The position numbers and the translations under genes are program-made. From assembly GCA_050250815.1 (NCBI GenBank), contig JBFWNY010000014.1, forward strand, positions 25,470 through 89,469: DNA of 64,000 bases, read 5' to 3'. This DNA comes from JAEUMD01 sp050250815. GTDB lineage: Bacteria; Pseudomonadota; Alphaproteobacteria; Rhizobiales; Hyphomicrobiaceae. Numbering within the stretch: position 1 is the first letter of the stretch; each line of letters begins with the position of its first letter. The notes under the pieces were generated by a model. That model saw only the letters and a program-made list of their open reading frames with translations, had not been told where the DNA came from and did not search any database. Positions 53,678 through 62,467 of this stretch are shown one piece after another.

Positions 53678-53753
53678 GCCCAGGTAGCTCAGTTGGTAGA
53701 GCATGCGACTGAAAATCGCAGTGTCGGTGGTTCAAATCCGCCCCTGGGCACCA
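53678..53753 (+). tRNA. tRNA-Phe (GAA)
   Basis: 76-nt cloverleaf: acceptor GCCCAGG with CCTGGGC, D-arm TAGCTCAGTTGGTAGAGCA, anticodon loop ACTGAAAAT giving GAA, T-arm GGTGG-TTCAAAT-CCGCC and encoded CCA. Confidence 0.96.
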
Positions 53754-53883
53754 CTGTCTTCCACAGGTTCGCGACGCTGATCGGAACGCCGTTTCGTGGG
53801 CGGAGGGGTTGCGGCTGAAGCGGGAGCGCTTCCATCGCAGGCGATCGGGCTTTAGATGGCGGGAAGGCCGACCGAGGAGGTCC

Positions 53884-54627
53884 ATGGTGGCGGAAGACGA
53901 TACGGAGCGCCGGGCGCGGCTGGTCTGGCATGCGCCGACGCGGCTGTTCCACTGGGCGCTCGTACTGCTCGTGATATCCGCCTGGTCCACATACACTTTC
54001 GCCGAGACGCTGCGCGATCCGCTCTTGAAATGGCATCGCTGGAACGGGCTGGCGATCCTCATCCTCGTCGTTTGGCGCATCCTGTGGGGCCTCGTCGGGC
54101 CGGCTTCGGCGCGCTTCGCGATGTTCGTCCGCCCTCCTGGCGAGGCGGTACGCTACGCTGGCGGACTGCTGCGCCGGGAGGCACGCATGTTCCTCGGGCA
54201 CAATCCACTCGGCGCTTGGATGGTACTCGCCCTGCTCGCGGCAGTCCTCACTCAGGCTACGCTCGGACTGTTCACGGTTGAGCACAACGACATCACGGCG
54301 GGGCCGCTCTACCGGCTGCTGAGCGAGGAGGGCCAGAAGCTCGCCTCGCGCCTGCACCGTCTCGGGTTCTACAATCTGCTGCTGCCGCTGATCGGCGTGC
54401 ATGTCTGCGCCAATATCCTCTACGGCGTGGTGAAGCGTGAGCCGCTGATCCGCGCAATGGTGACGGGCCGCAAGCCGGCCGGCACCTACGCGGACGACGC
54501 ACGCCTCCTGACCGTCAGCAACAAGCCCGGCGACCGCTGGCCTAACGTTACAGCCCTGTCGCTGTTGGCACTTTCCGCCACCCTCGTGCTCGGCGGCATC
54601 AAGCTGATGGGCGGCCGCCTCATCTGA
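53884..54627 (+). CDS. Cytochrome b561-family protein
   Basis: The 247-residue inner-membrane protein starts at ATG 53884 after AGGAGG. It has four or five helices with paired histidines: HAPTRLFHWALVLLV, LKWHRWNGLAILILVVWRILWG, RLHRLGFYNLLLPLIGVHVCANILYG. These His residues suit bis-His b-heme ligation. The N-terminal RLVWHAPTRLFHW pattern fits the cytochrome b/b6-type single-subunit redox proteins (Ni/Fe-hydrogenase b-type-like). Electron partners are not encoded nearby. It overlaps the convergent MobA-like gene by 8 bp. Confidence 0.85.
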   Translation: MVAEDDTERRARLVWHAPTRLFHWALVLLVISAWSTYTFAETLRDPLLKWHRWNGLAILILVVWRILWGLVGPASARFAMFVRPPGEAVRYAGGLLRREARMFLGHNPLGAWMVLALLAAVLTQATLGLFTVEHNDITAGPLYRLLSEEGQKLASRLHRLGFYNLLLPLIGVHVCANILYGVVKREPLIRAMVTGRKPAGTYADDARLLTVSNKPGDRWPNVTALSLLALSATLVLGGIKLMGGRLI

Positions 54628-55258
54628 GTTCCTGTCTTCTTCGCTCCCGGCGGCGCGTGACGCACGCGGCGAGATCCTCAGGCGTATCGATATCATCGAG
54701 TTTCCACGCGTCTGCGGCGCTGAGGTTCACCGGCAGCACGCGGCTTACGTGACGTTCGATGACATGCCGCCCGCCCGTGTCACCGTCGAGGGCTTCGAGT
54801 TCCCCAAACAGGTCGCTCGGCCAGAGTACCGGCGGGCGACGGCCTTGACGGCCTGTTTGACCTGCAAGCTGCATATGCACGATGGCGCGGCCGCCCGAGG
54901 CCGCGAAGGCATCGGTCAGATTGCCGAGCAGCGCAGCATCTGCATCGGGCATGTCAGAAGGCAGGATCAGCGCACCCGCACAGGACGCGGTCAGCGCGCC
55001 AACGCCCGTCGCCAGCGAGCGACCCTGCCCGCGCTCCGGTTCGGCAATCGTAACGATACGGTACCCCAGGCCATCGATCGCCGCCGCTCGCGCCATCCGG
55101 TTCGACGAAACCACGGCAACCAGCGGATCCAGCCCGCACGCGGCCAGATGCTGCGCTGCCCAGCGCAACAATGGTACTCCGTCCAGGTCGGCCAATAGCT
55201 TGTCCCCGCCGAAGCGCTGCGATGTCCCCGCCGCGAGAAGTACGCCTGCGATTCTCAC
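54620..55258 (-). CDS. MobA-like nucleotidyltransferase (MocA type)
   Basis: The 212-residue protein starts at GTG 55258, inside the xdhC stop region (GTGA overlap). It has VLLAAGTSQRFGGDKLLADLDG (nucleotide-binding signature LLAAGxSxRxGxxK), GQGRSLATGVGAL, a PSDMPDAD metal motif and a closing KLDDIDTPEDLAA. These features fit molybdenum cofactor cytidylyltransferase MocA, which makes MCD for xanthine dehydrogenase-type enzymes. Coupling to xdhC supports this assignment. The target molybdoenzyme is not in view. Confidence 0.83.
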   Translation of the reverse strand: MRIAGVLLAAGTSQRFGGDKLLADLDGVPLLRWAAQHLAACGLDPLVAVVSSNRMARAAAIDGLGYRIVTIAEPERGQGRSLATGVGALTASCAGALILPSDMPDADAALLGNLTDAFAASGGRAIVHMQLAGQTGRQGRRPPVLWPSDLFGELEALDGDTGGRHVIERHVSRVLPVNLSAADAWKLDDIDTPEDLAACVTRRRERRRQELR

Positions 55259-56328
55259 GCCGCGCCCCCATACGAGGCGCGGACAGCACGCAAGGCCGCG
55301 ATGATCTGTGCAAGTATGGCGACCGCGATTTCGGCCGGGCCGTGTGCGCCGATATCGAGACCGACGGGCGCATGGATGCGGTCGAGCGCCGGGATCGCCG
55401 CGCCTTTGGCGGCTAGCCGCTCCCGCCGGCGCGCATGGTTGCGCCTCGATCCCAGAGCTCCGACGTAAAAGCACTCGGCTTCGAGCGCAGCGAGCAACGC
55501 TTCGTCGTCGATGTCTGCGACGTGGGAGAGTGCGACGAGTGCGGTGTGCCGGTCGAGGCGCATGGCTGCGGTGGCCTCGGCTGGCCAGGCAACGACTGTG
55601 CGCCCATCGCCCGCAATAGCGGGGAAACGGTCCTCGGTTGCATAAGCCGAGCGTGGATCAACGAGCATCGCGTCGTAGCCGACAGTCCCCAGCATCGCCA
55701 ACAGGTGCTGCGCGGTGTGGGTGGCGCCGACCACAACGACTCGCGGTGGCGGCCTTAGTCGCCAGAGGTGGGAGTGCGCATCGGCCGACGGAAGTGCGAC
55801 GACGCCTGCCGGCGCGGCCCCGACGACCTCGGCCCCTGTATGGGCTTGGAGCGCACACGTCCGCAGATCAATGGCAAGATCGGCCGGTCGTCGCGCCTTG
55901 AGTGCCTCGCGCGCAGCCAGCAGCGCGTCCGATCCGGCCCCGTCGACCGGGACGACCAGCACCTCGATTTCTCCGCCGCAGGGCAGTCCCTGTGCCCAGG
56001 CCCGCTCGTTGGCGACGCCAAAGCGCAGCAGTTGGGCGCGTCCCGACCCCAGCGCCGAGCCCGCAGCCACGATCACGTCATTCTCCACGCAACCGCCCGA
56101 CACGGAGCCCGCAAAGCGCTCGTCGGCGGTGATCGCCATGGCCCCGCCAACCGGCACCGGCGAGGAGCCCCACGTCGAGGTGACAAGCGCAAGCGCTACG
56201 CGCTCGCCCCGCTCCAGCCAGTCCGCTGCAGCGACCAGAGCATCGCGTGGACCCACCGGATCGCGGTGGCTCGGGCCGGTTCCGACGGGCTTTTCCGTTT
56301 GTTGCACCTGACGCGTTCCTTTCCCCAA
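55255..56328 (-). CDS. xdhC: XdhC-family molybdenum enzyme maturation protein
   Basis: The 357-residue protein has an N-terminal XdhC domain (ALALVTSTWGSSPVPVGGAM, GSVSGGCVENDV, LRFGVANERAWAQGLPCGGEI) and a C-terminal Rossmann XdhC_C domain (VVVVGATHTAQHLLAML, DPRSAYATEDRFP, ALVALSHVADIDDEAL, YVGALGSRRNHARRRERLAA). XdhC proteins bind Moco, help its sulfuration and insert it into xanthine dehydrogenase-like enzymes. The gene overlaps the MobA-like gene by 4 nt. No molybdoenzyme subunits are visible nearby. Confidence 0.9.
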   Translation of the reverse strand: MGKGTRQVQQTEKPVGTGPSHRDPVGPRDALVAAADWLERGERVALALVTSTWGSSPVPVGGAMAITADERFAGSVSGGCVENDVIVAAGSALGSGRAQLLRFGVANERAWAQGLPCGGEIEVLVVPVDGAGSDALLAAREALKARRPADLAIDLRTCALQAHTGAEVVGAAPAGVVALPSADAHSHLWRLRPPPRVVVVGATHTAQHLLAMLGTVGYDAMLVDPRSAYATEDRFPAIAGDGRTVVAWPAEATAAMRLDRHTALVALSHVADIDDEALLAALEAECFYVGALGSRRNHARRRERLAAKGAAIPALDRIHAPVGLDIGAHGPAEIAVAILAQIIAALRAVRASYGGAA

Positions 56329-56450
56329 GCCTCTCAGCCCGTAGCGATCCAGCTCTCGGCGCGCTCCGGCCCCTTACCGTCGGCCCCCGATGAACCGGGT
56401 CGCTCCAGACGGCGACACATAGCCAGGGCCAGTTGCGGAGACCATGAGTC

Positions 56451-57308
56451 ATGACTGCGAACACCGACACAACTTATCGCATCAAGGGCGGCCGGGTCGG
56501 CGTGCTGCTGATCCACGGTCTGTGCGGAACGCCCGCCGAGGTACGCTTCGTCGCCCAGGGCATCGCGCGCGCCGGTTATACCGTTCATTGCCCGATGATC
56601 GCCGGACACGGCCGCTCGATCTGGTCGCTCAAAGCCTCGACCTGGCAGGAGTGGCTGGAGAGCATGGAGGCCGCGCTCGTGGAGCTGCGCCGCGAATGCG
56701 ACGTGGTGATCTGTGGCGGCCTGTCGACCGGAGCGGTCCTCAGCCTCATGTTGGCCGCCAGGCATCCTGATCTCGTCCAGGGAACGGCCCTTTTCTCGCC
56801 GACGCTGTGGATCAACGGCTGGAGCATCCCTTGGTATGCCCGCCTGTTCAAGCTGGTCCGCTTCCGCTGGCTCGCCGGCCTCATGGACTTCGACGACATG
56901 GAGCCCTACGGCATCAAGGACGATCGTGTCCGCGAATTCGCTTACGGCGCCCTGCAGAGCGGTGACGGCTCGATGGGTCTGGTCGGTACGCCCGGCATTG
57001 CGCTGCTGGAGCATCGCCGGCTCGTGGCTGCACTCATCGCCCAGCTGTCGCGCATCGAACAGCCCGTCCTCATCGTCCATCCGCGAGAGGACGACTGCGC
57101 CCACCTCGACAACGCCTGGTACCTGCAGAAGCAGCTCAAAGGCATGGTGGAGATGGTGGTGCTCGACGACAGCTATCACATGGTGACCATCGACCGGCAG
57201 CGGCACGTCGTGGTCGACCGGACCATAGGGTTCATGGATCGCGTCGTGGAGCGGCTGGCGATCCCCGCCGCCCGCGCTCCGCAGCCGCTGCGGGCCCGCC
57301 ACGCATGA
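56451..57308 (+). CDS. Alpha/beta hydrolase (carboxylesterase-like)
   Basis: The 285-residue protein has the oxyanion-hole motif LLIHGLCGTPAEV, nucleophile elbow GLSTG, an acidic residue in LIVHPREDDCAHL and catalytic His in LDDSYHMVTIDRQR, so a full Ser-Asp-His triad is present. The pattern SYHMVTID resembles the SxHxxxxD ending of Est30-type carboxylesterases and monoacylglycerol lipases. Substrate unknown; a short acyl ester is likely. No signal peptide is seen, so it is cytoplasmic. Confidence 0.85.
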   Translation: MTANTDTTYRIKGGRVGVLLIHGLCGTPAEVRFVAQGIARAGYTVHCPMIAGHGRSIWSLKASTWQEWLESMEAALVELRRECDVVICGGLSTGAVLSLMLAARHPDLVQGTALFSPTLWINGWSIPWYARLFKLVRFRWLAGLMDFDDMEPYGIKDDRVREFAYGALQSGDGSMGLVGTPGIALLEHRRLVAALIAQLSRIEQPVLIVHPREDDCAHLDNAWYLQKQLKGMVEMVVLDDSYHMVTIDRQRHVVVDRTIGFMDRVVERLAIPAARAPQPLRARHA

Positions 57309-57314
57309 CCAACG

Positions 57315-57343
57315 CTGCCCCGGCGGATCCGGCCGGGGCAGCC
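57315..57343 (+). terminator. Strong stem-loop after the esterase gene
   Basis: GCTGCCCCGGC and GCCGGGGCAGC, perfect 11-bp arms with a 7-nt loop, 6 bp after the stop codon. No U-run follows. Confidence 0.6.
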
Positions 57344-57534
57344 CAAAACACCGCCAGAAAACCTCTCACCGTATCAATGCGTTAACCAACATCAACCCAG
57401 GCATCTCCGATGTACCAGCCGGAACAGCGGTCAGGGTACGGCTCAGGCAAGATGCTTCCAGATTGAACGCGACGCTCGTGTCGCTGACACCCCAGACAAG
57501 CGCCGCGGCGCCGTGAATGACCCGGAGAACTGCC

Positions 57535-58164
57535 ATGAAGAAGACCCTCACCCTCCTCGCTGCCGTCGCGGCGCTCGTGCTCGCCGGAACGTCGATGGCC
57601 CCCGTAGCCGAAGCTGGCGGCGGTGTACGCCTGGGCTTCGGCTTCCCCCTGGGCTCCTTCACCGCGACCCCGGCCGGCCGCCACGCCGGGCAGCAGCGTC
57701 GCCATGACGACTACGCCGCCAGGAAGCAGGCTGCTCGCGCCGCCGCCGCGGCAGAGGCACGCCGCGAGGCTGCTGCAGCCCGCCGCGCCAAGATTCTCGC
57801 CGCCAAGGCCGAAGCCCGCCGCGAGGCGCTGGCCGAAGCCGCCGCCCGCCGCGCCAAGGCCGCTCGCATCGCAGCGGCCCGCGCCGAGGAAGCCAAGAAG
57901 GCCGAGCAGACCCCGGAGCTGACGGTTGCGCCGGACACGGCTCCGCTGCCGGAGCGCGCCGAGGCTCAGCCTGAGGTGGATGTCGTGGTCGGCCAGCCGA
58001 AGGTGGTTCTCAGCGACGCTCCCGCCCAGTCCACAGGCGAGGAGAAGAAGGAAGACAAGGTGGCCAGCACGGGCGATCTCGTACAGCCGGTCGATGCGGA
58101 GAAGCGCGACTGCCGGAAGTTCGTCCCCAGCGCCGGCCTGACGATCACCGTCCCCTGCCAGTAA
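57535..58164 (+). CDS. Secreted alanine-rich coiled-coil protein
   Basis: The 209-residue product starts at ATG 57535 (GGAG 9 nt upstream) and has a signal peptide (LTLLAAVAALVLAGTSMAP, cleavage near AEA-GG). After a Gly-rich start comes an Ala/Arg/Glu-rich helical segment (about residues 60-130), likely a long single helix or coiled coil. A Pro/Glu-rich linker follows, and a terminal motif DCRKFVPSAGLTITVPCQ has two cysteines that could pair. It probably resides in the periplasm. I recognise no family; low complexity makes homology searches uncertain. Confidence 0.6.
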   Translation: MKKTLTLLAAVAALVLAGTSMAPVAEAGGGVRLGFGFPLGSFTATPAGRHAGQQRRHDDYAARKQAARAAAAAEARREAAAARRAKILAAKAEARREALAEAAARRAKAARIAAARAEEAKKAEQTPELTVAPDTAPLPERAEAQPEVDVVVGQPKVVLSDAPAQSTGEEKKEDKVASTGDLVQPVDAEKRDCRKFVPSAGLTITVPCQ

Positions 58165-58534
58165 GCCAGGGCAGCGTGTGTTTAACGCCGAAGTCCGATG
58201 AGGCCGCCGTGGTCGTGTCTTGACCATGGCGGCCTCGCCGGATTGATCTCACGGATGCAGCCGCATAAAACCTGAGGTGTGATAATGTGTCGGGCACTGC
58301 GGGTTTTGCGTCGGCGCGGCAAGGTTTTCCAATGCCGGCAGCTGCCGACCAGGTTCTACGCTTCATCGCGCTGAAATCATTGGGATCGATACCTCTGGCA
58401 CCAAACGCTTCGTCCGCAATCCCAATGTCCGCCATGCCCAGGCAAGCGCGACGCCCGCCCGTCCGCGACGCAGTCGTCGATCTCCCAGCCGTTAACGGCG
58501 AAAAACTAAACGCCAAGACGCGAGAGCCCTGCCC
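58165..58534. other. Intergenic region before the exporter operon
   Basis: This 370-bp gap holds the stem-loop at 58200-58236 and should contain the promoter of the ABC exporter genes. I see no other gene; a TTAAC at 58494 is an isolated half-site. Confidence 0.45.
58200..58236 (+). terminator. Stem-loop with 15-bp arms
   Basis: GAGGCCGCCGTGGTC pairs with GACCATGGCGGCCTC (one G-U) around GTGTCTT, 35 bp after the preceding gene. No U-run follows. Confidence 0.55.
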
Positions 58535-59752
58535 ATGCCCATGACAGCGACGGAAGCCGGCAACTCCGCGATTGCCAATCTCAATGCGGCTGCCGAGGGC
58601 GGCGGCCCGCCGCGCCGCCTGCGCATGGCGCCTAAGCTTGCCTTCCGCAACCTCATCCACGATCGCCTGAGCCTCGCGGTCACGCTGACCGGCATTGTTT
58701 TCTCGGTCGTGCTGGTGGCTGTGCAGTTCGGTCTCTACCTGGGCTCGGAGAAGACCATCGCCCGTGTTCTCGACCAGACACGTGGCGACGTGTGGATCGT
58801 ACCGCTAGGCACCAAGAGCTTCGATGACCCCTCGCTTCTGGCCGGTCGCGAACGCTTCACCGCACTCTCCGTGCCCGGTGTCGAGAGCGTCGAGGACCTG
58901 ATGGTCGGCTTCTCCTCCTGGCGCAAGCCCAACGGCGGCGCGACCACCATTCTGCTTGTCGGCTCCAACTGGACCGAGGGCGGACTTGCACCCTGGAACA
59001 TCGTGGAAGGCTCGCTTGACGAACTCCTTGCGCCCTCGACAGTTGCTGTCGACCGCTCCTACTTCGTGGACCTGGGCATCGAGGGCAACGGCGAGACAGC
59101 TGAAGTTAACGGCGTCAAGGTCCGTGTCGCGGCCCTGACCCGCGGCATCCGATCGTTCACAACGCTTCCCTACATCTTCACCACGCGCGAGCGCGCTCAG
59201 GAGTTGCTGGGCGCCAGCGGCGACCAGTCCTCCTACACGCTGGTCCGCCTGGAACCTGGCGCCGACCGGGAAACGGTGCGCGCCGCCATAGCCGAACGTC
59301 TGCCGGATACGGAGGTTGTTTCCCGCGACGAATTCCGGCTGCGCAGCGTCAACTATTGGCTGTTCCAGACGGGCGCTGGCGCAGCACTCATCGCAGGTGC
59401 CCTGCTCGGCCTCATCGTCGGCGTCGTGATCGTCGCACAGACGCTCTACGCCAGCACCAAGGACCATTTGAACGAGTTCGCCACCCTGCGCGCGCTTGGC
59501 GCCTCGTCTGGCTACATCATCCAGGTCATCCTGCTGCAGGCGCTGATCAGCGCGATCATCGGCTACATCATCGGCATGGCACTTAGCCTCGCCGTCAACT
59601 ATGCGGCCGAGGACACCACGCTCAACGTCGTCATGACCCCGGGTCTGGCGGCGACACTGTTCGCGATCACGATCGGTATGTGCGTGCTGGCGGCCATCTC
59701 GGCCATCTTCAAGGTGATCCGTATCGACCCCGCCGGCGTGTTCAGCCGGTAA
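58535..59752 (+). CDS. DevC-like ABC transporter permease
   Basis: The 405-residue protein has one TM near residues 45-70 (LAVTLTGIVFSVVLVAVQFGLYLG), a large extracytoplasmic MacB-like domain (about 75-270) and three C-terminal TMs (AALIAGALLGLIVGVVIVAQ, VILLQALISAIIGYIIGMAL, LAATLFAITIGMCVLAAI). It ends in the conserved IDPAGVFSR, like DevC/MacB/FtsX-type permeases. With the next two genes it makes a DevABC-like tripartite exporter lacking a local outer-membrane channel. Substrate is unknown; in cyanobacteria DevABC exports glycolipids. Confidence 0.88.
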   Translation: MPMTATEAGNSAIANLNAAAEGGGPPRRLRMAPKLAFRNLIHDRLSLAVTLTGIVFSVVLVAVQFGLYLGSEKTIARVLDQTRGDVWIVPLGTKSFDDPSLLAGRERFTALSVPGVESVEDLMVGFSSWRKPNGGATTILLVGSNWTEGGLAPWNIVEGSLDELLAPSTVAVDRSYFVDLGIEGNGETAEVNGVKVRVAALTRGIRSFTTLPYIFTTRERAQELLGASGDQSSYTLVRLEPGADRETVRAAIAERLPDTEVVSRDEFRLRSVNYWLFQTGAGAALIAGALLGLIVGVVIVAQTLYASTKDHLNEFATLRALGASSGYIIQVILLQALISAIIGYIIGMALSLAVNYAAEDTTLNVVMTPGLAATLFAITIGMCVLAAISAIFKVIRIDPAGVFSR

Positions 59753-59840
59753 TCGAGGCGCCAACCCGGCGCGAAACTTGAAACCTGAGGACCACGACCC
59801 GGTCCGCCCGAAGCGACGAGAAGCCTCGAGGAGAGGATAG

Positions 59841-60599
59841 ATGGCAGAGCGCAAGAAGAAGGCAGCGAGGGGCTCAAGACCCATCCTGGAATGCCGCGGC
59901 ATCACCAAGACGTTCGGCTCGGGCGATATGCTCATCAAGGTGCTGAAGGGCGTCGACATGCAGTTGCGCACCGGCGAGCTGACGCTGCTGATGGGTCCGT
60001 CCGGCTCCGGCAAGACGACGCTGCTGTCGATCCTGGGCTGCATCCTGTCGCCAACCACCGGCGAACTCGTGATCAACGGGCAGACGACGAAGGGCCGCGA
60101 CGCGGAAGGCCTTGCCGACCTGCGCCGCACCCAGGTCGGCTTCGTGTTCCAGTCCTACAATCTGTTCCCCACGCTCACCGCGCTCGAGAACGTGCTGCTG
60201 GCGCTCGACGTGCGTGGCAAGGCGCTGTCCAACGCGGAGGCGATGGCAGAGGCGGCGCTTCGCGCCGTTGGCCTCGGCCATCGCCTGCACGCCTATCCCA
60301 AGAAGCTGTCGGGTGGCGAGAAGCAGCGCGTTGCCATGGCGCGTGCGCTCGCCGGTCGGCCTTCAGTGATCCTGGCCGACGAACCCACGGCGGCTCTCGA
60401 CAGCGAGAACGGCAAGGCGGTGATGGCGCTGCTTTCGGAGGTCGGTAAGGACCCCAACCGCGCCGTGCTCGCCGTCACGCATGACCACCGCACGCTGGCC
60501 TACGCCGACCGCATCATTCGCATCGAGGACGGCCGCATCGTCGACCAGCGCCGCGCCGACGGCCAAGAGGGGAGGAATTCACATGTCGAAGCAGCCTAA
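59841..60599 (+). CDS. ABC transporter ATP-binding protein (DevA/LolD-like)
   Basis: The 252-residue ATPase has Walker A GPSGSGKTT, Q-loop VFQSYNLFPTLTALENV, signature LSGGEKQRVAMARAL, Walker B VILADEPTAALD and H-loop VTHDH. Sequence type is the MacB/LolD/DevA subgroup. It pairs with the upstream permease and its end overlaps the membrane fusion protein gene by 17 nt, so the order is permease, ATPase, MFP. Confidence 0.93.
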   Translation: MAERKKKAARGSRPILECRGITKTFGSGDMLIKVLKGVDMQLRTGELTLLMGPSGSGKTTLLSILGCILSPTTGELVINGQTTKGRDAEGLADLRRTQVGFVFQSYNLFPTLTALENVLLALDVRGKALSNAEAMAEAALRAVGLGHRLHAYPKKLSGGEKQRVAMARALAGRPSVILADEPTAALDSENGKAVMALLSEVGKDPNRAVLAVTHDHRTLAYADRIIRIEDGRIVDQRRADGQEGRNSHVEAA

Positions 60600-61683
60600 C
60601 GGAGGTGGTCCTGGCGCCGGCCTCAAGATCGCCGTCGCTGTCATGGCTCTGATCATTGCCGGCCTGGGCGGCTATCTGGTGCTGGGCAGCAAGCTGTTCG
60701 ACGAGGGCGACAAAAGCGAGAGCAAGAGCGAGTCGGCGGGAACGCGCGCTTATGCCGCCAATGCCAAAACGACGTGGGTTGCAGCGGCCCCCGGTCGCGT
60801 GGAGCCCAACGGCGGCGGCATCCGCATCGGCGCGCCGCAGCCCGGCCGCGTCGCCGACGTCCTGGTCGCGGTCAACGACAAGGTCGAGGAAGGCGAGTTG
60901 CTGGTACGCCTCGACGACGCGGAGTTCCGGGCCCAGCTCGGCGCGGCCGAAACCGATGCCGGCGCGGCCCTGCGTGAGCGCGACAAGGCGCCCGACCTGC
61001 AAAGCTCGCGCTCGAGCGTCCGCGAAGCCGAGGACAACGTCTACGACGCAGAACGCGCCGTGACCGGCGCCAGGATCGAGCTCGACGAGATGCTGCGGGC
61101 CCGCCGATCCGGCGAGGCGTCCAGCCGCGATGTCGAAGACGCCCGCCGCCGCCTCAACGACGCCAATGCGCGCCTGAAGCGCGAGCGCGTGGCGGTGGCA
61201 AAGGCGCAGGCCAGATCCAACCTGCCGGAGCCCAGCCGTGCCGAGTCGGCGTTGAGCGGCGCGCGCTCGAAAGTGGCGATTGCCGACGCCCAGCTCGACA
61301 AGACGCGCGTGCGCGCGCCCAAGCCCGGCACGATCCTGGAAGTGCACGCCAAAATCGGCGAGATCGTCGCACCCTCGCCCGAGCTTCCGCTGATCGTCGT
61401 CGGCGATCTCTCATCGCTGCAGGTCAAGGCCGAGGTGAGCGAGGGCGACCTTTCGAAGATCAAAATCGGCCAGAAGGCGTTCGTCAAATCCGTGGCGTTC
61501 CCTGGCCAGCAGTTCGCCGGGAGGGTTGCTGCCATTGCTCCCTCGCTCGCCGCGCCGCGTCTGGGCGCCCGCGGACCGCGCCGGCCGACGGATGTGGACG
61601 TGCTGGAAGTGACCATCGATCTCGACGGTCAGACACCGCTGCTGCCCGGCATGCGCGTCGACGCATTCTTCCGGGAAGGGTGA
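60583..61683 (+). CDS. HlyD/DevB-family periplasmic adaptor
   Basis: The 366-residue membrane fusion protein starts at ATG 60583 with GAGGGGAGGAATTC upstream, inside the ATPase gene end. It has an N-terminal anchor (LKIAVAVMALIIAGLGGYLVLG), a lipoyl half (GRVADVLVAVNDKVEEGELLVRLD), a long coiled coil (about 115-250), the second lipoyl half (IRAPKPGTILEVHAKIGEIV-like TRVRAPKPGTILEV) and a beta barrel (LSSLQVKAEVSEGDLSKIKIG). It links the inner-membrane ABC pump to an outer-membrane channel. Confidence 0.92.
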   Translation: MSKQPNGGGPGAGLKIAVAVMALIIAGLGGYLVLGSKLFDEGDKSESKSESAGTRAYAANAKTTWVAAAPGRVEPNGGGIRIGAPQPGRVADVLVAVNDKVEEGELLVRLDDAEFRAQLGAAETDAGAALRERDKAPDLQSSRSSVREAEDNVYDAERAVTGARIELDEMLRARRSGEASSRDVEDARRRLNDANARLKRERVAVAKAQARSNLPEPSRAESALSGARSKVAIADAQLDKTRVRAPKPGTILEVHAKIGEIVAPSPELPLIVVGDLSSLQVKAEVSEGDLSKIKIGQKAFVKSVAFPGQQFAGRVAAIAPSLAAPRLGARGPRRPTDVDVLEVTIDLDGQTPLLPGMRVDAFFREG

Positions 61684-61732
61684 GCCTTCCTGGAAGAGTG
61701 AACGCTCCCTTTGGCGTATTGCTGCGCGAAAG

Positions 61733-62335
61733 TCAGTGCCGGGACGCGGAGGGCGGTGCGTGCTCTTCGGACATTGCGGCGCCAGGCGCCGTCAATGCCG
61801 CCGGCGGCGTTCCCGTCAATGGCGCGTGCACCTGCTCGGCAGGCTGAGCCATGGCCCACATTCTGTGGAAGGCCTTTTTGACCGAACGGGCGGTGGCAGC
61901 GCTGTCGGCAGCAAAGCACTCGTAGGCATCGCGCTTGTCGGGCTCACGGCGCATCGCATCACCGATCCAGGCGGTGCGCTCGTCGAGCCAGAGCTGCTCG
62001 TGCGCGTCCAGCAGGCGCGGGTCCTTGAGAACGCGGCATTCGACACGACCCGCCAGCGCGGCCGGCCACGCCGTGCATGTATCCGCGTGCGCTCCCGCGA
62101 CGATGCCGCGCAGCTTGATTTGTGCCGTATCCAACAGGTCCGCCACGCCAGCGAGCGCGCGCACGACAGGGCTGTCGCACGACCGCGCCACCAGCAGCAG
62201 AGCATTGCCATCGCCGCAGCCGCTCGAAGCCAACCGCGCAATGTGGTCGTTCAGAAATGATTGCATCTCGGCTTCCTTCTGCTCCTTCCTGATGACACGC
62301 ATAGTCGAAGAAGCATCGAGGGGCATTTGCATCAT
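61733..62335 (-). CDS. Hypothetical protein
   Basis: The 200-residue product has no signal peptide or TM. It contains predicted helices (MQSFLNDHIARLASSGCGDGNALL, AAFHRMW) and conserved-looking polar and aromatic motifs (HADTCTAWPAAL, DPRLLDAHEQLWLDERTAWIGDAMR, DAYECFAADSAATARSVKKAFHRMW). The DPRLLDAHEQLWLDER stretch resembles lysozyme-inhibitor LprI-type C/helix motifs, a weak likeness. I do not recognise the family. It is convergent with the exporter operon and lies downstream of the edge gene. Confidence 0.55.
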   Translation of the reverse strand: MMQMPLDASSTMRVIRKEQKEAEMQSFLNDHIARLASSGCGDGNALLLVARSCDSPVVRALAGVADLLDTAQIKLRGIVAGAHADTCTAWPAALAGRVECRVLKDPRLLDAHEQLWLDERTAWIGDAMRREPDKRDAYECFAADSAATARSVKKAFHRMWAMAQPAEQVHAPLTGTPPAALTAPGAAMSEEHAPPSASRH

Positions 62336-62467
62336 TCCTTGGTAACTGCGGACCGAGCCGAGGGCGGGGCCGCGGGGCTGTCGTCTTCCAACCCGGCCAT
62401 GATGTAGTCAACAACGTTAAACAACCGTTGAACGGGCGTACTGATCTGGAGCAGGGCGTTGCCGCCC

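Noticed and set aside
58805..60130. 441-codon open frame opposite the ABC exporter genes
   Set aside because: Antisense to two clearly recognised transporter genes.
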